34,929 nucleotides of DNA. It comes from Gemmatimonadota bacterium (GTDB lineage: Bacteria > Gemmatimonadota > Gemmatimonadetes > Gemmatimonadales > Gemmatimonadaceae). The DNA lies in contig JARIEY010000012.1 in assembly GCA_031127085.1 (NCBI GenBank), positions 1 through 34,929 on the forward strand, given 5' to 3'. The position numbers and the translations under genes were made by a program. The notes beneath the pieces were generated by a model, which did no database searches, had not been told where the DNA came from, and saw only the letters and a list, made by a program, of their open reading frames with translations. Below are positions 31,596 through 34,929 of the stretch, in pieces (position 1 is the stretch's first letter; each line of letters opens with the position of its first letter).

Positions 31596-32663
31596 CTAGT
31601 CGATGATGCCGCCGCCCAGGACGCGCGTTCCATCGTAGAGCACGGCGCTCTGCCCCGGCGAGATGGCGGCCACGGGCGAAGGGAGCGACAGCGTAATGCT
31701 GGATGCGGTGATCCCGTCGATCACCGCCTGAGCGAGTGGCGCGCGATGGCGAATGCGCACCTGCACCGAGTCGCCGATGCGCGGTGGCTCGTCGACCAGC
31801 CAGTTGATGCCGCTCGCGGCGAGCGAATGGCCCAGTAGCGCCTCGCGCGGGCCGACGACGACCTCGCGCTGGTCGGGGCGGAGCGCGATGACATACAGCG
31901 GATCCGACGCGCCACCGGGGAGCCCGCGACGCTGCCCCACCGTGTAGCGCGCGAAGCCCTCGTGTTCACCGACGACCGCACCGTCCACCGTGACGATGCG
32001 GCCCGGTGAGAGGGCGGGCGCATGCTCGCCCAGCTCGCGGCGCAGGATCTGCACATAGTCGCCGCCGGGAACAAAGCAGATTTCCTGACTCTCGGGCTTG
32101 TCGGCCACGCGCGGCAGCTGCAGCTCGCGCGCGAGCGCGCGCGTCTCCGCTTTGGTCATCTCGCCCACGGGCAGCATCAGCCGCCGCAGCACGCTCCGGT
32201 TGATTCCCCAGAGGAAGTACGTCTGGTCCTTGTTGTCGTCCGCGCCGCGATGCAGCGCGCCGTCGATGACGCGGGCGTAGTGCCCGGTGGCCACGAACTC
32301 GGCGCCGATGCCGTCGGCCTTCGTCACGAGGTCGCTGAACTTGGTGAAGGTGTTGCAGCGCACGCACGGAATCGGGGTGCGTCCGCGCGCATACTCGGCC
32401 ACGAAGTCGGCGACGATGTCGCGGCTGAAATGGTCCACCATATTGAGCACATAGTGCGGAATCCCAAGCAGCTCCGCGACGCGACGCGCATCGCTGGTGG
32501 CGTCGAGCGAGCAGCATGGACGATCGGGAAGCTCGGCGCCGTCCTCGAAGAGCTTCATCGTGACGCCCACCACGTCGAACCTCTGGCGCACGAGCAACGC
32601 GGCGGCGACCGAACTGTCGACGCCGCCCGACATTGCCACGAGCACCCGCGCGCCGGGCGTCAC
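31596..32663 (-). CDS. mnmA: tRNA-specific 2-thiouridylase MnmA
   Basis: MnmA places sulfur on U34 of tRNAs for Lys, Glu and Gln. The 355-residue protein has the PP-loop VAMSGGVDSSVAAALL (9-24), FVATGHYARV, NKDQTYFLWGI, KAETRALAREL, and KPESQEICFVPGGDY. Catalytic cysteines are expected at Cys100 (PCVRCN) and Cys196 (SQEICF). The C-terminal barrel includes YTVGQRRGL and SPGQSAVLYDG. The GTG 32663 start has GGAAGG 5 nt upstream, and a stop lies in frame just above it. It follows the cysteine desulfurase gene by 42 bp on the same strand, which suits a sulfur relay from desulfurase to MnmA. Confidence 0.94.
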   Translation of the reverse strand: MTPGARVLVAMSGGVDSSVAAALLVRQRFDVVGVTMKLFEDGAELPDRPCCSLDATSDARRVAELLGIPHYVLNMVDHFSRDIVADFVAEYARGRTPIPCVRCNTFTKFSDLVTKADGIGAEFVATGHYARVIDGALHRGADDNKDQTYFLWGINRSVLRRLMLPVGEMTKAETRALARELQLPRVADKPESQEICFVPGGDYVQILRRELGEHAPALSPGRIVTVDGAVVGEHEGFARYTVGQRRGLPGGASDPLYVIALRPDQREVVVGPREALLGHSLAASGINWLVDEPPRIGDSVQVRIRHRAPLAQAVIDGITASSITLSLPSPVAAISPGQSAVLYDGTRVLGGGIID

Positions 32664-32705
32664 GCGCCTTCCGCTCGCGGCATCACGCGCCTGCTCGTCG
32701 GCACC

Positions 32706-33869
32706 CTAGAACGCCCCCGACATCGCCCGCGCCGAGCGCACGACGTCCGGATAGATGGCGACGACGCGATCGATGTCGGCGTCGGTCGTGAGCTTTCCGA
32801 CGCTCATACGCACCGCGGCGCTGCCGAGTTCAGGCGAGACGCCCATTGCGCTGAGGACGTGCGAGGGCGTCACGCTTCCGCTCTGGCAGGCGGAACCGCT
32901 GGAGGCCGCGATGCCCTGCAGGTCGAGGGCCATCAGCATCGATTCGCTGTCGGTGCCAGGAACGGAGGCGTGCAGGATGTGCGGGACGCGCTCGGCGTCG
33001 CGGCCGTGGATCACGATCTCCGGTACGCGCGCGAGCAGCGATGCCTCAAGCCGGTCGCGCAGCGTGCGCAGGCGCTCACACTCGGCGTGCTGCTCGCGCA
33101 GCGTGAATTCCATGGCCGTGGCGAGCGCCACCGCGTAGGGGACGTTCTCGGTGCCCGGGCGACGGCCGCGATCCTGCGTGCCGCCAAAGAACAGCGGAGT
33201 GAGGGGCGTGCCGCGCCGCACGAAGACGGCGCCGATGCTCTTAGGCGCGCCGAATTTGTGGCCGCTGACCGAGAGAAAGTCGAAAGGCACGGTGCGGGCG
33301 TCGACTGCGAGTTTACCGAACGCCTGCACGGCGTCGGTGTGGAAGACGGCGCCCGCCGCCTTGGACAGGGCGGCAAGCTCGGCGATGGGCTGCACCACGC
33401 CCGTCTCGTTGTTGACCCACATCACGCTGACTATCGCGACATCGTCGCGTATGTGCGCGCGAGCGTTATCGAGATCGACGTGTCCGCTGGGCGCGATGCG
33501 CAGCAACCGCTCATCACCTCCCTCGCGCGCCGCTTGGTGCACCGCCTGCAGCACGGCTTTGTGCTCGATGGGGGTGGCGACAATGCCGGGTCGGCCGCCG
33601 CCGAACTGCGCGCGCCAGCCGCCAAGGACGGCCAGGTTGTCAGCCTCCGTCCCGCCGGAGGTGAGGCAGATCTCGTCGGGCTGTGCACCCAGGCAGGCCG
33701 CGATGCGCTCCCGCGCGGCGTCGGACGCTGCGCGCGCCTCACGTCCCCAGCGATGCGTGCTCGACGCGTTGCCGAACTTCGCACTGAAGTACGGCAGCAT
33801 CGCCTCGAGGACTTCGGCGCGCACCGGTGTGGTGGCGGCGTGGTCGAGATAGACGGAGGCCGGGGGCAT
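32706..33869 (-). CDS. iscS: cysteine desulfurase, IscS/NifS class
   Basis: This PLP enzyme takes sulfur from cysteine as a persulfide and passes it to Fe-S or tRNA-thiolation partners. The 387-residue protein has VYLDHAATTPVRAEVLEAM at the N-terminus, FGNASSTHRWGREAR, LTSGGTEADNLAV, VNNETGVVQPI, FHTDAVQAFGKL, VSGHKFGAPKSIGA with Lys205, and SSGSACQSGSVTPSHVL with the catalytic Cys328. Length and loop fit the IscS/NifS group. ATG 33869 is chosen over an in-frame start at 34025, which overlaps the next gene. There is no Shine-Dalgarno, but a TATATT lies 6 nt upstream, suggesting a leaderless message. mnmA is the next gene; no iscU-like scaffold is nearby. Confidence 0.92.
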   Translation of the reverse strand: MPPASVYLDHAATTPVRAEVLEAMLPYFSAKFGNASSTHRWGREARAASDAARERIAACLGAQPDEICLTSGGTEADNLAVLGGWRAQFGGGRPGIVATPIEHKAVLQAVHQAAREGGDERLLRIAPSGHVDLDNARAHIRDDVAIVSVMWVNNETGVVQPIAELAALSKAAGAVFHTDAVQAFGKLAVDARTVPFDFLSVSGHKFGAPKSIGAVFVRRGTPLTPLFFGGTQDRGRRPGTENVPYAVALATAMEFTLREQHAECERLRTLRDRLEASLLARVPEIVIHGRDAERVPHILHASVPGTDSESMLMALDLQGIAASSGSACQSGSVTPSHVLSAMGVSPELGSAAVRMSVGKLTTDADIDRVVAIYPDVVRSARAMSGAF

Positions 33870-33904
33870 ATGCGAAATATAGCGGCTCCCAAGGGGCATA
33901 TTCG
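33863..33904 (-). promoter_or_regulatory. iscS promoter region with 12-bp direct repeats
   Basis: On the minus strand TATATT (33881-33876) lies 6 nt before ATG 33869, placing the start of transcription at or next to the start codon. Read on the plus strand, GGGGCATATGCG (33863-33874) and GGGGCATATTCG (33893-33904) are direct repeats with one mismatch, 30 bp apart, bracketing that -10 element. No good -35 is seen. Confidence 0.4.
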
Positions 33905-33939
33905 CCCCGCGGGCGCCAGGCGTGTGCGCCCGCCGACGG

Positions 33940-34401
33940 CTACAGCGACCGAGTGAACCGCATCTCGACGGCCGGTTGCTCGTCGCCTTCCGGGGAGATG
34001 TTGAACATGCGCAGGGCACACTCATCGACCGCGGTCGCCTCGAGCGCCAGTCGCCAGCCCCAGTCGGCGCCAGGCGGCGCCGCGTAGGTGCCGTGTACGG
34101 ACGCGGCGGTGTCCGTGGTGGCGCCTCGACACTCCATCAGCACGCAGTTGGAGTGCCAACTGTCGGTCCAGGCGGCGGAGAGTGCGTTGGACCCTGCGTC
34201 GCTCACCAGCAGCAAAACGCCTGACTGCGGGGCGCCGCGGTCGGCCCACTGATACCGCACGCTCAGCGACTGCCCCTCGGCCTCCACCGTGACCGTCGCC
34301 GTGGCGTCGGAGCGCCGCGGCTCGGCGTTTGGGTTGAGCCAGAGCGTGTTGTCGCCGTGCCAATGCCCGGCGAGGGCCGCGAGGGTGGCGGGAATGGCCA
34401 T
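33940..34401 (-). CDS. DUF1579-like protein of unknown function
   Basis: The 153-residue protein resembles DUF1579, a lipocalin-like beta-barrel family: LAALAGHWHGDNTLWLNP at the N-terminus, ATVTVEAEGQSLSVRYQW, then AAWTDSWHSN and VHGTYAAPPGADWGWRLAL, ending VEMRFTRSL. There is no signal peptide or membrane segment, so it should be cytoplasmic. ATG 34401 starts the conserved region; a start at 34587 would add 62 residues without family support. The ligand and role are unknown. It lies 70 bp upstream of iscS on the same strand. Confidence 0.65.
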   Translation of the reverse strand: MAIPATLAALAGHWHGDNTLWLNPNAEPRRSDATATVTVEAEGQSLSVRYQWADRGAPQSGVLLLVSDAGSNALSAAWTDSWHSNCVLMECRGATTDTAASVHGTYAAPPGADWGWRLALEATAVDECALRMFNISPEGDEQPAVEMRFTRSL

Positions 34402-34590
34402 GATCTTTGGTGCTTGAAGTGAGCGAATGCGGTGCCCCGGCGCGCCGCGCAGACAGAAGGTGCCGTCGGGGCGTCGTCGCGGCAACCGGCGCTGCCGCCG
34501 GCCCTGCCGCGCTCCCGTTCGCCCGGCTCCTGTGGGGTAGCCGATGCGCGACAGCCGGCCACCTCGCTGGTGGGGTGTGCCGCGCATTCC

Positions 34591-34596
34591 TAGATT
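34591..34596 (+). promoter_or_regulatory. possible -10 element of the last gene
   Basis: TAGATT ends 6 nt before ATG 34603, the same spacing as TATATT before iscS. A transcript from it would start at the start codon. No matching -35 is seen. Confidence 0.3.
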
Positions 34597-34602
34597 GCCC
34601 GC

Positions 34603-34929
34603 ATGCCCGACCGCCGCTTCACCGACGACGAAGTCGCCGAGATCTTCCGCCGCGCCGCTGAGGCGTCACAGTCTGCCGCCGACGCGATGTCGCCGTCGGA
34701 GGGACTGACGCTGACGCAGGTGCAGGAGGTGGGGCGCGAGGTCGGTCTCTCGCCAGAGGCGTTGGCCGACGCTGCGCGGTCACTCGAGCGGCAGGAGCCG
34801 CGCTTCCGCCGACGCCTGCTGGGGATGACGGTGGGGGTGGGGCGGACCGTGCCGCTGGGGCGCTCATTGACTGACGCGGAGTGGGAGCGACTGGTCGTGC
34901 GCCTGCGCGACACCTTCGATGCCAAGGGG
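34603..34929 (+). CDS. hypothetical protein, N-terminal part (cut by window end)
   Basis: An open frame begins at ATG 34603 and runs past the window end, giving 109 residues. It starts MPDRRFTDDEVAEIFRRAAE, continues with GLTLTQVQEVGREVGLSPEALADAARSLER and then RRRLLGMTVGVGRTVPLGRSLTDAEWERLVVRLRDTF. The first 70 residues look like two helical segments often found at the N-terminus of membrane or sensor proteins in this phylum, a recollection I cannot confirm. No catalytic motif or membrane helix is visible in the part present. Codon use (G/C at third positions) matches neighbouring real genes, which supports coding. Confidence 0.7.
   Translation, partial: MPDRRFTDDEVAEIFRRAAEASQSAADAMSPSEGLTLTQVQEVGREVGLSPEALADAARSLERQEPRFRRRLLGMTVGVGRTVPLGRSLTDAEWERLVVRLRDTFDAKG

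Noticed and set aside
32022-33956. 644-codon plus-strand frame opposite mnmA and iscS
   Set aside because: It is a mirror of two well-supported minus-strand genes, common in high-GC DNA, and resembles no family.
1-34929. tRNA genes, insertion sequences or prophage genes
   Set aside because: No cloverleaf-like sequence, transposase or phage protein was recognised anywhere in the window.

Overview
The window is GC-rich chromosomal DNA made almost entirely of housekeeping genes. Gene content and protein character (DUF2911 and M19 exported proteins, an mglB-mglA pair, a cobalamin-dependent MerR regulator, a coiled-coil lipoprotein of a Bacteroidota-like type) suggest a member of the Gemmatimonadota. 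That assignment is an inference from protein character, not from a marker gene. I see no phage, insertion sequence, CRISPR array or tRNA gene.

Layout. 1-4510: the end of an N-acyl-D-amino-acid deacylase, a small DUF2892 membrane protein, an exported M19 dipeptidase, a CarH/LitR-type B12 regulator divergent from an SRPBCC protein, and a degenerate histidine-kinase-like ATPase domain. 4555-9255 (minus): a serine operon, serA, a GlcD-type FAD dehydrogenase, serB and a class V aminotransferase, each pair joined by a 4-nt overlap. 9455-16335: a DUF2911 protein, a strong terminator, then the central-carbon run transaldolase, pyruvate kinase, PhnP-like hydrolase, glucose-6-phosphate isomerase and class II aldolase. 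16396-20699: a coiled-coil lipoprotein, a YihY-type membrane protein, threonine aldolase, a repeat-rich gap and a Tat-exported HisC-like aminotransferase. 20698-21145: the SRP RNA gene, flanked on each side by an inverted pair of 65-bp elements. 21140-23540 (minus): an aromatic amino acid operon (DAHP synthase, chorismate mutase, prephenate dehydrogenase) preceded by a tyrosine-rich leader peptide and an intrinsic terminator. 23665-26372: dnaX, ybaB, recR. 26481-29678: mglB, mglA, a CDP-alcohol phosphatidyltransferase and cinA. 29867-31586: grpE-dnaJ. 31596-34401 (minus): DUF1579 protein, iscS-type desulfurase and mnmA. 34603 to the end: a cut-off gene of unknown function.

The most interesting items are three. 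First, a complete-looking ribosome-mediated tyrosine attenuator upstream of the aromatic operon: four Tyr codons within five, an 11-bp terminator with a T tract, and an 8-nt segment able to form a competing antiterminator. Second, a family of 65-bp intergenic elements, each built of five 13-bp units, that begin at the stop codons of three neighbouring genes and flank the SRP RNA gene as inverted pairs; one copy abuts an 11-unit, 16-bp minisatellite. Third, the serine operon carries a FAD dehydrogenase that could re-oxidise the 2-hydroxyglutarate made by SerA, and an aminotransferase that could stand in for SerC.
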